Of a stretch of DNA of 64,000 nt, positions 7,925-17,614 are shown piece by piece. Made by a program: the position numbers and the translations under genes. The stretch comes from Tolypothrix bouteillei VB521301 (lineage in GTDB: Bacteria > Cyanobacteriota > Cyanobacteriia > Cyanobacteriales > Nostocaceae), in the NCBI RefSeq assembly GCF_000760695.4, contig NZ_JHEG04000001.1, positions 5,648,204 through 5,712,203 on the forward strand, given 5' to 3'. The notes beneath the pieces were generated by a model. It had not been told where the DNA came from. It saw nothing but the letters and a program-made list of their open reading frames with translations, and did not search any database. How positions within the stretch are numbered: position 1 is the stretch's first letter; every line of letters begins with the position of its first letter.

Positions 7925-10900
7925 TTAATTTTTTTGCAAAGGACGAGCAAAACCTTGGTTTTTGTAAGCTTCAACTAATTCTGGCTTCAAACGGACCGCT
8001 TGGTTGAAATCCTCAATTGCTCCCTTATCATCTTTCCGGGCGTAACGCACAAAAGCACGGCTGATATAAAGTAAAGCATTTTTAGGATGGAGCCGGATTG
8101 CCTGGTTGTAATCAGCGAGTGCTCCTTCGTAATCTTTCTGAATATAACGGGCAAAACCTCGGTTATTGTAAGCTAGGGCAAAATCAGGCTTGTGGTGAAT
8201 TGCTTCTGTGAAATCATTAATCGCCCGCTCGTAATCTTTGTTCGTTTCCACTGGCTCTTTTGGATTAATGTACAACCCCGATGGAACCGATGAAATTGCG
8301 TCCTTTTCATCCCAAGCAACACGTGCGAGTCCCCGGTTGTTGTAAGCTAGGGCAAAGTTTGGCTTTAGACGAAGCGCTTCATTATAATCTGCGATCGCTC
8401 CTTTGTAGTCTTTCTGTTCTTGTCGGGCATTACCCCGTAAAGTGTAATACAGATACCCAAGCTGGGGGAACATTGCGATCGCCTTTTGATAGTCCTCCAT
8501 TCCTCCTTGGAAATCTTTCACAATAAACCTAGCATCTCCCCGGTAGCTGTACAACCAAGCATTATCAGGCTGCTGGCTCAAAGCTTGGTTAAAGTCCTCC
8601 AACATTCCCTGCTGGTTTCCGACTCTAGCACGAACAATTCCCCGCCCAACATATGCAGGAGTATAGTTTGGTTGCAGGCGTATTGCTTCGGTATAATTTT
8701 CGCCAGCGGCTGCAAAATCTTTCTGTGCCGTTCTGACATCACCGAGCTTTTTGTAATAGATATAAGCTGATTCTGGAGCGAAACCAATCGCTGTCGTGTA
8801 ATCTTCAATAGCTCCCTTAAAATCTTGGAGATAATAGCGAGCAAGACCTCTTTTGCTGTAGATAGAAGCAGAGTCAGGTTCAAGGTGCAGAGCTTTGTTA
8901 AAATCTTCCACAAACGCCAATCGATTGCCCATTTGAGCGTAGACAACGCCTCGCTCTACATAAGCATAAGCATTATCAGATTGAAGACTTATCGCTTTAT
9001 TTAAATCTGCAAGCGCTCCTTGATAATTTCCTTCTTGAGACCTAGCGACACCTTGCTGTCTGTATGCAAAGGGGTTATCGGGCTGAAGGTTCAAAGCCGT
9101 GTCGAAATCCTTAATTGCTTCTTGAGTATCTCCCATATTTCTATGGATTTCACCTCGAAGAATGTACTGCAACGGTTGGGGATTAATTTTGATAGCGCGA
9201 TCGCACGCTTTAATAGCTTGTGCGTAATTTCCCAATTCAGCTAAAACACTGCACAGCCCCCGATAAGCCATAAACTCATCTGGCTTGAGTTCAACCACTT
9301 TTTCTAAAGCTTGACGTGCTTCTTCGTATCGATTTAAAGCAAAAAGGGTATCTCCGAGTTCCCGCCATGCAGGATCGTATGTGGAATTGTATGAGGTGGC
9401 TTGATTGAAAGATACCAATGCTTCTTTGTATTTCCGTTGCAACCGTTGCGCCCTTCCCTTTGCATACCAGGCTTGATAAAAGTTTGGCTTGGTACGTATT
9501 GCTTTATCAAAAGCGTCTGCTGCTTTTTCGTATTTTTGCAATCGCAGTAGTTTGTTCCCATAACTGAGCCAATCAAATTCATCTGCTACAGTTCCTGGTG
9601 GTTCTATATTGAAAGCAGATGTAATGATTTCATCTAATTGTGGAGCGCTCAATCGCGGTGGTAGGGAAGTTTGTATTTTAAAGTAAATTTGTTTTTTGTC
9701 TTGTTGCACTAATGCTAGAAACGTGCGGATCGGTACACCCAAACTGTATCCCAACTGGATTTCCCGTTCTTCACCTGTTTTCTGTTTAATTAAAGTTGGT
9801 TCGCCTTCGGCTGCTGTATGAATGCCAATAACTCGTCCCAAGCTGTCCAACACCGGGCTACCACTCATGCCTTTGGCAGTGGAATTGGTATAAACTAAAT
9901 CATACCCAAAAGCAAAAGAACGAGCATCCTTAACGCGATCGATTCCCCCTCCGTACAGCAATCCTGCATTAAACTGACGGGTTGGTGGTTCTGCACTCTG
10001 TGATGATACGGGTGTCCCCGAGACAAAAACAACTCTGTCCTCATTGCCCAAGTCGTAGTTTCCCAAAACACCCACTTGGTAAGTGTTATTACTAATAAAT
10101 TGTAACAAAGCTAGATCTGTTCCCGGCCAAGTTTTTACTGTGGTCGTGTCCACAGAGTATTGCTTTCCATCGTGAGTGACAACTTTTAATTCGTTCCTAC
10201 CACGCACCACGTGACCTGCTGTAAGAACGTAGTATTTATTACCTTCTTTTGCTGCTATCACTCCCGAGCCGTGACTGTTTTCCCAAGCGATCTGCACTGT
10301 AATTTCTTTAGCAATATTGTCAACTAAACTTGCAGCAGGTGGGATGGGTTTGGTTATTTCTCTCGCAGCTAATGGTTGAGCTTGCAAAACCTCTGGTGGA
10401 ATTATGGGTGGTTCTAGTCTAGCAAGTGTCTCAATTGGCACTCCCCAACTCGATTTTCTCATGCGATCGCGTAAAGCATCATTGGGCTGAGAGCCATCTT
10501 CATACACGTAAGGATCGCCCCATAAAGGTTGAGCGTGGATACCATTGATACCAATAACTTTACCCGCACTATCAAGCATCGGTCCTCCACTCATACCCTT
10601 GTCAACTTCGTTGGTATACCCAACTCGGTAACCTCCTTTCAAAGGACGTCCCAAAAGCAGAGAGACCCGTCCCATTCTGAACACTAACTGTTTTGCTACA
10701 AACGAATTGCTTTCAAAAGGAAAACCGGCGGAGAATACTTCATCTCCTTCTTTCAAAGTCAGTGAATTGCCTATAGGAGCTACTATATACTGTTTGTTCG
10801 CACGGAACTGTAATAAAACTAAATCCTGATGATTGTAATCTATCCCTTTCACCAACTCAGCTCGGTAGCTTTGACCATCATTGGTATAAATAACATGAGC

Positions 10901-11182
10901 TTTCCCCACGTCTACAACGTGCTGACTGGTTAAAACTGTGTACAGATCCCCTTCTTTCTGAAGAATAATGCCAGAACCACCTCGTTCTCCAGAGACAATA
11001 CCAACTGTGATGGCTTGAGCAAGCTTTTGCAGTTGCTCCGAGGACAATTTAGAAGATTGCTGTAAGGCAAAAGCTGCGGGAGTATAAATATTTAGGTAGC
11101 AACCTTGTACTGACAGCATCAACAATGCACTTATCCAGATGCTGAAAGCCAGAAAACGATGATTTATTTGCTCGTATCCCAT
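7925..11182 (-). CDS. Secreted protein with two trypsin-like protease domains and 15 TPRs
   Basis: A 1085-residue protein. ATG 11182 is preferred over an upstream TTG at 11209, and begins a signal sequence (MGYEQINHRF, hydrophobic core, cleavage near AFA; a Cys in VQGC could be a lipobox). Protease domain 1 (about 50-260) has H88, D120 and S198 (GMSGGP). Domain 2 (about 290-505) has H324, D356 and S440 (GMSGSP). Both triads are therefore intact. From about 540 to the end there are 15 TPR units plus a partial one; unit 13 carries an insertion of about 24 residues. Likely a periplasmic or surface protease whose TPR arm recruits substrates (inference). It lies next to COP23 and opposite the kinase-WD40 gene. 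Confidence 0.9.
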   Translation of the reverse strand: MGYEQINHRFLAFSIWISALLMLSVQGCYLNIYTPAAFALQQSSKLSSEQLQKLAQAITVGIVSGERGGSGIILQKEGDLYTVLTSQHVVDVGKAHVIYTNDGQSYRAELVKGIDYNHQDLVLLQFRANKQYIVAPIGNSLTLKEGDEVFSAGFPFESNSFVAKQLVFRMGRVSLLLGRPLKGGYRVGYTNEVDKGMSGGPMLDSAGKVIGINGIHAQPLWGDPYVYEDGSQPNDALRDRMRKSSWGVPIETLARLEPPIIPPEVLQAQPLAAREITKPIPPAASLVDNIAKEITVQIAWENSHGSGVIAAKEGNKYYVLTAGHVVRGRNELKVVTHDGKQYSVDTTTVKTWPGTDLALLQFISNNTYQVGVLGNYDLGNEDRVVFVSGTPVSSQSAEPPTRQFNAGLLYGGGIDRVKDARSFAFGYDLVYTNSTAKGMSGSPVLDSLGRVIGIHTAAEGEPTLIKQKTGEEREIQLGYSLGVPIRTFLALVQQDKKQIYFKIQTSLPPRLSAPQLDEIITSAFNIEPPGTVADEFDWLSYGNKLLRLQKYEKAADAFDKAIRTKPNFYQAWYAKGRAQRLQRKYKEALVSFNQATSYNSTYDPAWRELGDTLFALNRYEEARQALEKVVELKPDEFMAYRGLCSVLAELGNYAQAIKACDRAIKINPQPLQYILRGEIHRNMGDTQEAIKDFDTALNLQPDNPFAYRQQGVARSQEGNYQGALADLNKAISLQSDNAYAYVERGVVYAQMGNRLAFVEDFNKALHLEPDSASIYSKRGLARYYLQDFKGAIEDYTTAIGFAPESAYIYYKKLGDVRTAQKDFAAAGENYTEAIRLQPNYTPAYVGRGIVRARVGNQQGMLEDFNQALSQQPDNAWLYSYRGDARFIVKDFQGGMEDYQKAIAMFPQLGYLYYTLRGNARQEQKDYKGAIADYNEALRLKPNFALAYNNRGLARVAWDEKDAISSVPSGLYINPKEPVETNKDYERAINDFTEAIHHKPDFALAYNNRGFARYIQKDYEGALADYNQAIRLHPKNALLYISRAFVRYARKDDKGAIEDFNQAVRLKPELVEAYKNQGFARPLQKN

Positions 11183-11300
11183 AATTCCAGTCTCGTCTCT
11201 CTCATACAAATTTAGGGGAAATAGGGTTTTCGGTTTTTCTATGCGATTTCCCCATTTCCTTGTTGGGAACTACGCAAAAATATTAATAAACAAAAATAAT

Positions 11301-11819
11301 TTACTCAACATCAGCCGTTTTTTCCCGTAAGATCCGATTCACATCAACGTAAACATCGGGAGACACAACCCCTGATTGCACGATTGGACCACTAGCCGTG
11401 TACCCCATTTGTCTGAGATTTTCAATAACTAGGCTGGGATTGTCCTCTGGTCTTAAGGTCAGTAGTAAGTAACTGCAGGTATCTCCATATCGGCTAGCAG
11501 CACACAAAACTTGTTGACCATTCATATATCCAATTGTGAGATAATTCAGTACACCATCTTGAGAGGCATTTTGAAACCGAGCGGAAACTAACTCACAACG
11601 AGCTTTAGCGGAATATGTGTTGCTCCACGTTCTCTTCCAGCTAATAAGTGCAACTTTTTTCCCTGTTATCGTTCTGGCATACGTGGTAGGAACGCCATCT
11701 TTATTAGGCGCACAAAAATACGTTGTCGTTTGAGCATGGATAGGTCGAGCCATTGTTGCAATGCTACTGAGTGCTATAGCACTAGCAGCTAGCATATTGG
11801 CAAACATTTTAGCTTTCAT
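11301..11819 (-). CDS. COP23-domain exported protein
   Basis: A 172-residue protein with a clear signal peptide (cleavage near PIHAQ). The mature part matches the cyanobacterial COP23 (circadian oscillating protein 23) family: an early F-C pair, T-x-A-x-T-x-x-G-K followed by a buried W, RCELVSARF, a DGVLNYLT-like strand, and a late Cys followed by LLLTLRPED. Biochemical function is unknown; the founding member was described as a membrane-associated protein with daily oscillation. The gene follows the tandem protease gene's promoter region on the same strand, with a spacer of about 118 bp. AGGAAG lies about 13 nt before the ATG. Confidence 0.85.
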   Translation of the reverse strand: MKAKMFANMLAASAIALSSIATMARPIHAQTTTYFCAPNKDGVPTTYARTITGKKVALISWKRTWSNTYSAKARCELVSARFQNASQDGVLNYLTIGYMNGQQVLCAASRYGDTCSYLLLTLRPEDNPSLVIENLRQMGYTASGPIVQSGVVSPDVYVDVNRILREKTADVE

Positions 11820-12234
11820 AGTGATACTATGCTTCCTGGTTTTTCAGAAGTGATCTTAACTACGTTATGTACACAGAGAAACCCTAAGTTCAAATGGAAA
11901 TAAAAAAACTAGTTTATATTATACCGTACTACCATTCTAATACTTCATTTTCTCAAAAAGAGAATTGTGATTTTTAATACATATAAACCAGTTGAAAATA
12001 ATACATAACATTTAAAAAAGAATCCAAGATTATACCAAGAACTTATGGGAAACTGAAGTGTTATAAAATTCGTTTTTTAAGATTCCAAAAGTCGTAATTC
12101 CAAATAGAGAAACTTCTTTTTGACAGATGCAACTTCAAGTAGAGAAAGGTTTCCGGCTAGAGATTGATTTAGGTTACAAAAAAACTCAATAAGCTGGACG
12201 TGTTGCATTGAAAAATCAAACTGAGGAATTAAAC
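11820..12234. other. Intergenic region
   Basis: A strongly AT-rich divergent spacer between COP23 (minus) and the WGxxGxxG gene (plus). Nothing beyond a ribosome site at its end is recognisable; promoters for both genes are expected here. Confidence 0.5.
12223..12227 (+). promoter_or_regulatory. Ribosome binding site fixing the GTG start
   Basis: GAGGA lies seven bases before GTG 12235, which begins a normal signal peptide. The longer frame from TTG 12208 has no such site, so GTG is the likely start. Confidence 0.7.
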
Positions 12235-12534
12235 GTGAACCGCAAACTCTCTCAATTGTTAGGACTGAGTGCTCTTGCTATCAGTTTAGCTACCTTACCT
12301 TCAGTTCTGAGTGCTTCTGCTCAAACAACCACAACTCCTGATGGAACTGCTACAAGTACCTCTACAGACCGACCTGTCACTGATGGAAATTACCAAGATA
12401 GCGATTGGGGTTTACTGGGCTTGCTTGGTTTGTTTGGTCTTTTCGGTCGCCGCAACCGCAAACATAATGAAGAGACTGTAGGTTACACAAATCGTGATGT
12501 TGTTGGTACTTCTAGCGATCGCACTAGATACTAA
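12235..12534 (+). CDS. WGxxGxxG-type small exported protein
   Basis: A 99-residue protein: signal peptide with cleavage near SASAQ, a Thr/Ser/Asp-rich mature region, then DWGLLGLLGLFGLFGRRNRK, which is the WGxxGxxG signature (Trp-Gly, Leu/Gly-rich hydrophobic stretch, Arg cluster) of a sorting-tail class. The tail likely anchors or sorts the protein at a membrane or surface (family knowledge). About 25 residues follow the Arg cluster, which is long for a strict C-terminal tag. Function is unknown. It is convergent with the chloride channel gene. Confidence 0.75.
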   Translation: MNRKLSQLLGLSALAISLATLPSVLSASAQTTTTPDGTATSTSTDRPVTDGNYQDSDWGLLGLLGLFGLFGRRNRKHNEETVGYTNRDVVGTSSDRTRY

Positions 12535-12563
12535 AATCAGTCACAGCACCTAAGGTAGAGAGT

Positions 12564-12600
12564 GGGAGCTAAAAAACTTTCTTAATGGGTGAGTGCTCCC
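12564..12600. terminator. Weak inverted repeat between convergent genes
   Basis: GGGAGC (12564-12569) can pair with GCTCCC (12595-12600) over a 25-base loop containing TAAAAAACTTT and the stop of the chloride-channel gene. The stem is short, so a terminator role is only plausible. Confidence 0.3.
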
Positions 12601-15182
12601 CTTACCAAAATCACTGTAACATCAACACCTGAAGCGATCGCTTCTGGAATATTGCCATTTAGAGCATGTTGTAGCATTCCTTCTCGAGAAGCACCTAAAA
12701 CAACAACGTCATAATGTTCCTTTTTTACTAAGCTAATAACTCCTTCAGAAACGGATTCAGATTTAACTGGAGTAGCAATTACGGTACTGGCTAATTTGCG
12801 CCGACGTATAAGTTGGCGGATAGCTTCTTCTAAAACTGTCATATCAGGTGCTTCTTCCGATGGCTTAAACACTCGTGTCAGACGAATTTTTGGATCGTTC
12901 CCCAATGTGACTAGAGCAGGTAACAATTTAATCGCCACCCACGCGTTAGGACCGCCCGCCATTGGAACTAACCAACGATTAAAGGGTGTGGGGACAGGGA
13001 GAAGTCCCAATTTCACTACCATAACTTCGCAGGGTGCTTGGCGAACAATAGTATCTACAACATTCCCAAAAATACGACCTGGGGTGGAAGTATTACCCTT
13101 CCACCCCATTAGGATTAGGTCGATATGCCTTTCTTTAATTGTCTCTAGAATTGCATGGGCGGTATCGTGAGCAACCCGGATTTGGGTATGTATGGGAATT
13201 TTGCGTTTTTTCCCCATAGCTTCTGCTAGCCGCAGAAGGCGTCGGCTTTTTGTTGTCTTTACGGGTGTTTCGGCGGTAGAACTGTGACGGGAAACCAGCA
13301 TGACTTGTACGCATTCTATTTCATAATGGCGATCGCTTGCTATGGCGGCTGCCATTTCCAAGAGGGTACCGGCGGTTTCTGGATTGGCAATTGGAACTAA
13401 TAACCGACCTCTACCAGTACTGGGCGATCGCGTCTGGTACACAATATAGGAAGGTTCCAATCGCGGTCCCGACTGCTTATTTTCGACATTGAGATGGTTT
13501 GCTTCTGCGCGAATAATGTCAGCACGGGTAATGATACCAATGAGTCTGCGTCCTTCAACAACAGGTAAACGACTGATTTGATAGCGGTTTAGCAGATACA
13601 GTACATTACTGAGGTTGTGAATGGGACTCACCGTTAAAGGTTCGCCTGTCATAATTTCCTTTAAAAGTGAATCCTTCGGCTTATCCCGCATTTTCTGCAA
13701 ATCGCCTTGCGTAATAATACCCACCAGTTTGCTGTTTTCCACCACTGGAAAACCTCGATGGTGAGAACGGGAAAAAATCTCTGTGACCTCCTCTAGTGTC
13801 ATTTCTGCTTCAAGAGTTTCTACCCGTTGTTGCATCACGTCTCTTGCTGTCAGTTTTGTTAAAACTTCCTCAACAGGAGCCGGTTTTTGGATATTGATAC
13901 CGTTTAGCTGTAAAAGCCGATCGTATAACGATCCGGGCAAAATTTTTTCAGCCACTAGGTAAGAAGTCACCGAACCAATCATTAACGGAAGAACTAAATT
14001 AAAATCCGTTGTCATTTCAAACACAATCACAATTGCTGTGATTGGTACTTTTGAGACAGCACTAAAAAATGCTCCCATTCCTGCAAGTGCGTAAGTTGTA
14101 GCGTCGCCTCTTGCTAAAAGGTATGACTGACAAACACCAATGATGTAGCCCAAACAAGAACCTAAAATCAGACTCGGCGCAAACAATCCTCCAGGTGCGC
14201 CCGAGCCAAATGCAACTAAGGTTAAGATAAATTGAGCTACAAAAGCCAGCACTGCCATCAGAGGATCGACACCACCCGTAATGACGAACTCCCGCAATCC
14301 AGTATTATTCCGGAAAGGTAGGGGTAGCATCGCAACGACTGCACCTGATATCAAACCAGCTAAAGCGACTTTCAAGGGTAAACTAACATGCAGTTGGCGG
14401 TATACTCCGACACTTGCAATCAGCCCTCGATTAAATAAACCAGCAAACAAGCCTGCTAAAATGCCTAAAAGCAAGTAAAAAGGGATTTCTGGTAAAGAGA
14501 AACTGCTCGAAGATTTAGCCAACTCCAGACTGAGTTCCAAACTTCGACCACCCAACAACCGCGAGACGACCCCACCAATAAACGAAGCAATAATAGCTGT
14601 TCCTAAAGTGAGTCCCGATAAATCTTGTAGTAATTCCTCTACGATAAACAATACACCTGCAATTGGAGCATTAAAAGCTGCTGCCAATCCCGCACCAGCA
14701 CCAGCTGCTATCATTTGTCGTCGATGATCTGGAGAAGTCGGAACCCATCGGCTCATCCCTGCAGCTAAAGCCGCCCCAACATGAACGGTAGGACCTTGGC
14801 GTCCGAGAGTTAAACCCGACCCTAAAGCAATGGTTGCACTGATCAACTTTACCGCAGCAACACGCCACGATAATCTTATCGGGACGTTGGCAAGAGACGC
14901 TTTGACTTGAGGAATACCACCTCCTGATGCTTCAGGCGCAAATCTTTCTACCAGTAACCCAGCAAGATATCCAAAAGATGCACCAATCGCAGGTAAGACC
15001 AACCAAGCGGGAAGAATATGGGAACTGTGAACTCTCCAAGTACCCAACCATCCCGATCCCACTTTAAAAAAGACTGCGGATAAAGCTGCAACAAAACCAA
15101 TAACTGACGCTTCTGCAATTGCTAAACCTCTTCTTGGCTGCCAAATAGCACGGAAGGATTTAGTAAGTAAAGGAGGCGACAT
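12582..15182 (-). CDS. ClC chloride channel/transporter with CBS pair and two USP domains
   Basis: An 866-residue protein in three parts. Residues about 15-420 form the ClC membrane domain, with SGGGIPQVKA, GLTLGRQGPTVHVG, GGLFAPSLILG and the late KVPITAIVIVFEMT helix. The gating/proton glutamate expected in GREGP is Q129 here, which mimics a protonated glutamate and would be expected to disfavour proton-coupled exchange (family knowledge). About 445-560 is a CBS pair, an adenine-nucleotide sensor. About 580-715 and 725-862 are two universal-stress-protein domains; the first includes LILMGWKGN. Q is also, as I recall, seen in cyanobacterial relatives. ATG 15182 is the start; the gene is co-directional with TldD/PmbA. 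Confidence 0.92.
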   Translation of the reverse strand: MSPPLLTKSFRAIWQPRRGLAIAEASVIGFVAALSAVFFKVGSGWLGTWRVHSSHILPAWLVLPAIGASFGYLAGLLVERFAPEASGGGIPQVKASLANVPIRLSWRVAAVKLISATIALGSGLTLGRQGPTVHVGAALAAGMSRWVPTSPDHRRQMIAAGAGAGLAAAFNAPIAGVLFIVEELLQDLSGLTLGTAIIASFIGGVVSRLLGGRSLELSLELAKSSSSFSLPEIPFYLLLGILAGLFAGLFNRGLIASVGVYRQLHVSLPLKVALAGLISGAVVAMLPLPFRNNTGLREFVITGGVDPLMAVLAFVAQFILTLVAFGSGAPGGLFAPSLILGSCLGYIIGVCQSYLLARGDATTYALAGMGAFFSAVSKVPITAIVIVFEMTTDFNLVLPLMIGSVTSYLVAEKILPGSLYDRLLQLNGINIQKPAPVEEVLTKLTARDVMQQRVETLEAEMTLEEVTEIFSRSHHRGFPVVENSKLVGIITQGDLQKMRDKPKDSLLKEIMTGEPLTVSPIHNLSNVLYLLNRYQISRLPVVEGRRLIGIITRADIIRAEANHLNVENKQSGPRLEPSYIVYQTRSPSTGRGRLLVPIANPETAGTLLEMAAAIASDRHYEIECVQVMLVSRHSSTAETPVKTTKSRRLLRLAEAMGKKRKIPIHTQIRVAHDTAHAILETIKERHIDLILMGWKGNTSTPGRIFGNVVDTIVRQAPCEVMVVKLGLLPVPTPFNRWLVPMAGGPNAWVAIKLLPALVTLGNDPKIRLTRVFKPSEEAPDMTVLEEAIRQLIRRRKLASTVIATPVKSESVSEGVISLVKKEHYDVVVLGASREGMLQHALNGNIPEAIASGVDVTVILVRGALTH

Positions 15183-15335
15183 AAAAATTTACAATATAAA
15201 GCAGGATTGGGAATATACCTATTTTCTACTAGCAAAGTCATTTCATCAAATAATTAATAAGGTAGATGATTTTGGATTGGATTCACCGCAAGGCAAGGAC
15301 TCAATCATCAGGGATTAGCGCTCGCTGGTTATCGG

Positions 15336-16646
15336 TCACTGTTTCCCCGTGCTCGAGAGATCTTCCACTATTAAAGATGGGGTGTAACAGGAACCATTCC
15401 ACTCAGCGTCACTACCCAGTTCCATCAATTGTTTGAGAACTGTATAAACGTTTCCTGCGACCATCGTATCCTTAATGCGTCCGATCACTTCACCCTTTTG
15501 AACGAGGTAACCCAAATCAACATTAATAGAAAAGTCTCCTGACATCTCAGTATTTCCACCTAGCATTTGATCCACGATCAATCCCCGATCCAAATGTTGA
15601 ATTAGCTCTTGTAAGGTTCCCGAACCGGGTTGAATGAGGAAATTGAATAAACCAGGAGTGGGGTAGCTATTTAATCCAGGACGAAAACTATTACCAGTAG
15701 AGGGCATTCCTAATTGACGTCCTGTTGTGCGATCGCTGTAAAAATTCTGTAGGACGCCATTTTCTATAAAGACTAAAGGCTGAGTTGGAGTCCCTTCATC
15801 ATCAAACGGACAGCTGTAGGGTCCTGCTTCGGGGTCTTGGTAGAGGGTTAAACTTGGAGAAACGACTAATGTCCCCATACGACCTCCCCAAGGAGAAGCT
15901 TTTTCCAAGACTCTTTTGCCATTTAAAGCCGCTTGTACGGTACTCCAAAGCATATCTGCAGCTTTGGATGTGAACAAAACTGGAACGCGACCGTTAGGGG
16001 ATGGGACATTTTTTTTTGCCCAAGCCAATCGTTGTAAAATTTGCTGAGCCACTTTTTCAGGCTGTAGGTTATTGCGTTTTATTTCACCATCAGCAACGCT
16101 TAAGAAATCGTCACCGCGTACCCATTCTGCTTCTATGTAACAACTGAGAGTTGTATCCGTATAGTGACAATCTAAACCTCTGGTGTTAACGAGTCTGGTT
16201 GTTTCTACATCGCATTCCCAGTCACCGGTACAAACGACATCTGGGTAATGCTCGCGAATGAGTGCGATCGCTTCTTTACCCCATTCTACCAACTTTTCTA
16301 CAGAGACGCTTTTCCCTAAATCTGGATAGAAAGGCTGATAGTTACCATTTAATTCTACTATTTCTTGTTGGTTTAATTGACTGAGGGCTAAAGCACGTTC
16401 TACCAATGCTTGTGGTTCTACCGGACCGTAAGCTACTGCTAACCCCGGACGCCCGTTTTGCCACAACCGCAGTGCTGTACCTTCTGATTGGCTGGTTTCT
16501 AACTGCTTGAGGCGATTGGCTTCAAAAAACACGGGTCGAGACAGCGACAGTGACTGATACACCTCGGCTGCTTCTGCTCCTGATTTTACCGAAAGTTCAA
16601 GCAATTGCTCTGCTAGTGAATATTGAGGTAATTTTTGAGGCTCCAT
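15336..16646 (-). CDS. TldD/PmbA-family metalloprotease homologue
   Basis: A 436-residue protein of the TldD/PmbA (TldE) family. It begins with a helical region typical of the N-terminal domain (LLELSVKSGAEAAEVYQS), has the GTLVVSPSLTLYQDP and PFDDEGTPTQP segments, and ends with the conserved GGNTEMSGDFSINVDLGYLV block. In Escherichia coli TldD and TldE act together in peptide maturation (microcin B17) and CcdA turnover. I see no HExxxH zinc motif, so this looks like the non-catalytic PmbA/TldE type. A TldD partner is not in the window. The ATG follows a short spacer containing heptamer repeats. Confidence 0.88.
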   Translation of the reverse strand: MEPQKLPQYSLAEQLLELSVKSGAEAAEVYQSLSLSRPVFFEANRLKQLETSQSEGTALRLWQNGRPGLAVAYGPVEPQALVERALALSQLNQQEIVELNGNYQPFYPDLGKSVSVEKLVEWGKEAIALIREHYPDVVCTGDWECDVETTRLVNTRGLDCHYTDTTLSCYIEAEWVRGDDFLSVADGEIKRNNLQPEKVAQQILQRLAWAKKNVPSPNGRVPVLFTSKAADMLWSTVQAALNGKRVLEKASPWGGRMGTLVVSPSLTLYQDPEAGPYSCPFDDEGTPTQPLVFIENGVLQNFYSDRTTGRQLGMPSTGNSFRPGLNSYPTPGLFNFLIQPGSGTLQELIQHLDRGLIVDQMLGGNTEMSGDFSINVDLGYLVQKGEVIGRIKDTMVAGNVYTVLKQLMELGSDAEWNGSCYTPSLIVEDLSSTGKQ

Positions 16647-16664
16647 GTTTTTTGCTTTTGAATT

Positions 16665-16735
16665 GCTAATGGCTAATAGCTAATGGCTAATGGCTAATTG
16701 TTCTTCTATTAGCTACTAGCCATTAGCTATTAGCT
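16665..16735. repeat. Heptameric tandem repeats forming an inverted pair
   Basis: Repeats of GCTAATG/GCTAATA occupy about 16665-16698, and the inverted form (ATTAGCT, AGCCATT) occupies about 16709-16735, so the RNA could fold into a long hairpin between the Tab2 gene and the TldD/PmbA gene. These are the short tandemly repeated repetitive sequences typical of Nostoc-type genomes. The same heptamers recur at 46951-47137. Confidence 0.85.
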
Positions 16736-16750
16736 CATCCCCCAATCAAT

Positions 16751-17614
16751 TTACGGCAGATTGACCTCTTGTAAAAGCCAAAATCCAGCAAAAGATTCTT
16801 CTTGCGGATTGGACTGCACTGCTATAAAATGCAATCCGTTGGCTTTCTGCTTTGCGGCTTCAAAAGCTTTGGCTGTTGCTAAAGTTTGGTCATTTTTGAT
16901 ATTTGCCAAAATCCAGCTTTCAGTAGCACCCGTTTCCAAAACTAATCTTGCTCCTTGAGTGTTGTCGAATTTCAACCACGCCAACTCCAAGCCAGACATC
17001 CACGCTGCTAGGGGTAATGCTCTAGGTGAGAAAATTAAAATACCGGGAATACGGGTTTCCGGGGAAACTTGCGCGAGTTCTAGAGGAAATGCTTCCCTAA
17101 AACCAATTTCCCACTCGTGCATATCGGCAAAATCTGCACCCTGTAAGTTGACAAAATTCCACTGCTGTCCTTCCAAAGCATCTGGTAACCGTTGAGGTAA
17201 GGGATTGTCCAAACGCACTGAGGGATTTGTTCCTGCTTGATACCCTGGTTCTTGGGGATAAACTTCTTCCATCCTCTGTTGCAGCCATTGGTTCAGCAGC
17301 AGAGTCCGGCGGCTTGGTTGTGCGGGAATGCCAAGGTCCTTGCAGGCTTTTGTAATCATATTGTTCATTTGACGGCGGAAAAAGCGGATTCTTTTTGGAG
17401 AAACACCAGCTTTCTCAATGGCTTCTTCGATCGCCGTCCGCAACCATACTGAATTCACTTCAGTACTGGGGCAATACTTGGTAAAGCGAAAAACAGAATC
17501 GACTTTGGTGCGCGTATCTAACGGGCTTTCGCATACCAAGACTTCCCAAAGTTTTTTTTGATTTTCGTCCAGTATTGGACGTGAGTAAAAATCGAGTTCC
17601 CAAATACTGCCCAT
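16751..17614 (-). CDS. Tab2/Atab2-family RNA-binding protein
   Basis: A 287-residue soluble protein recognised from its start, MGSIWELDFYSRPILDENQK, and from PKRIRFFRRQMNNMI and the GILIFSPRALPLAAWMSGLE segment, which are family hallmarks (DUF1092). In algae and plants Tab2/ATAB2 binds RNA and is needed for translation of photosystem I psaB mRNA. The cyanobacterial homologue is presumed to have a related role in photosystem expression (family inference). It lies upstream of TldD/PmbA on the same strand with a repeat-filled 104-bp gap, so co-transcription is possible. Confidence 0.9.
   Translation of the reverse strand: MGSIWELDFYSRPILDENQKKLWEVLVCESPLDTRTKVDSVFRFTKYCPSTEVNSVWLRTAIEEAIEKAGVSPKRIRFFRRQMNNMITKACKDLGIPAQPSRRTLLLNQWLQQRMEEVYPQEPGYQAGTNPSVRLDNPLPQRLPDALEGQQWNFVNLQGADFADMHEWEIGFREAFPLELAQVSPETRIPGILIFSPRALPLAAWMSGLELAWLKFDNTQGARLVLETGATESWILANIKNDQTLATAKAFEAAKQKANGLHFIAVQSNPQEESFAGFWLLQEVNLP

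Noticed and set aside
16665..16735. CRISPR-like look of regular short repeats
   Set aside because: Units are seven bases without spacers, which is a tandem repeat and not a CRISPR array; the same holds at 46951-47137, 53608-53690 and 63669-63703.
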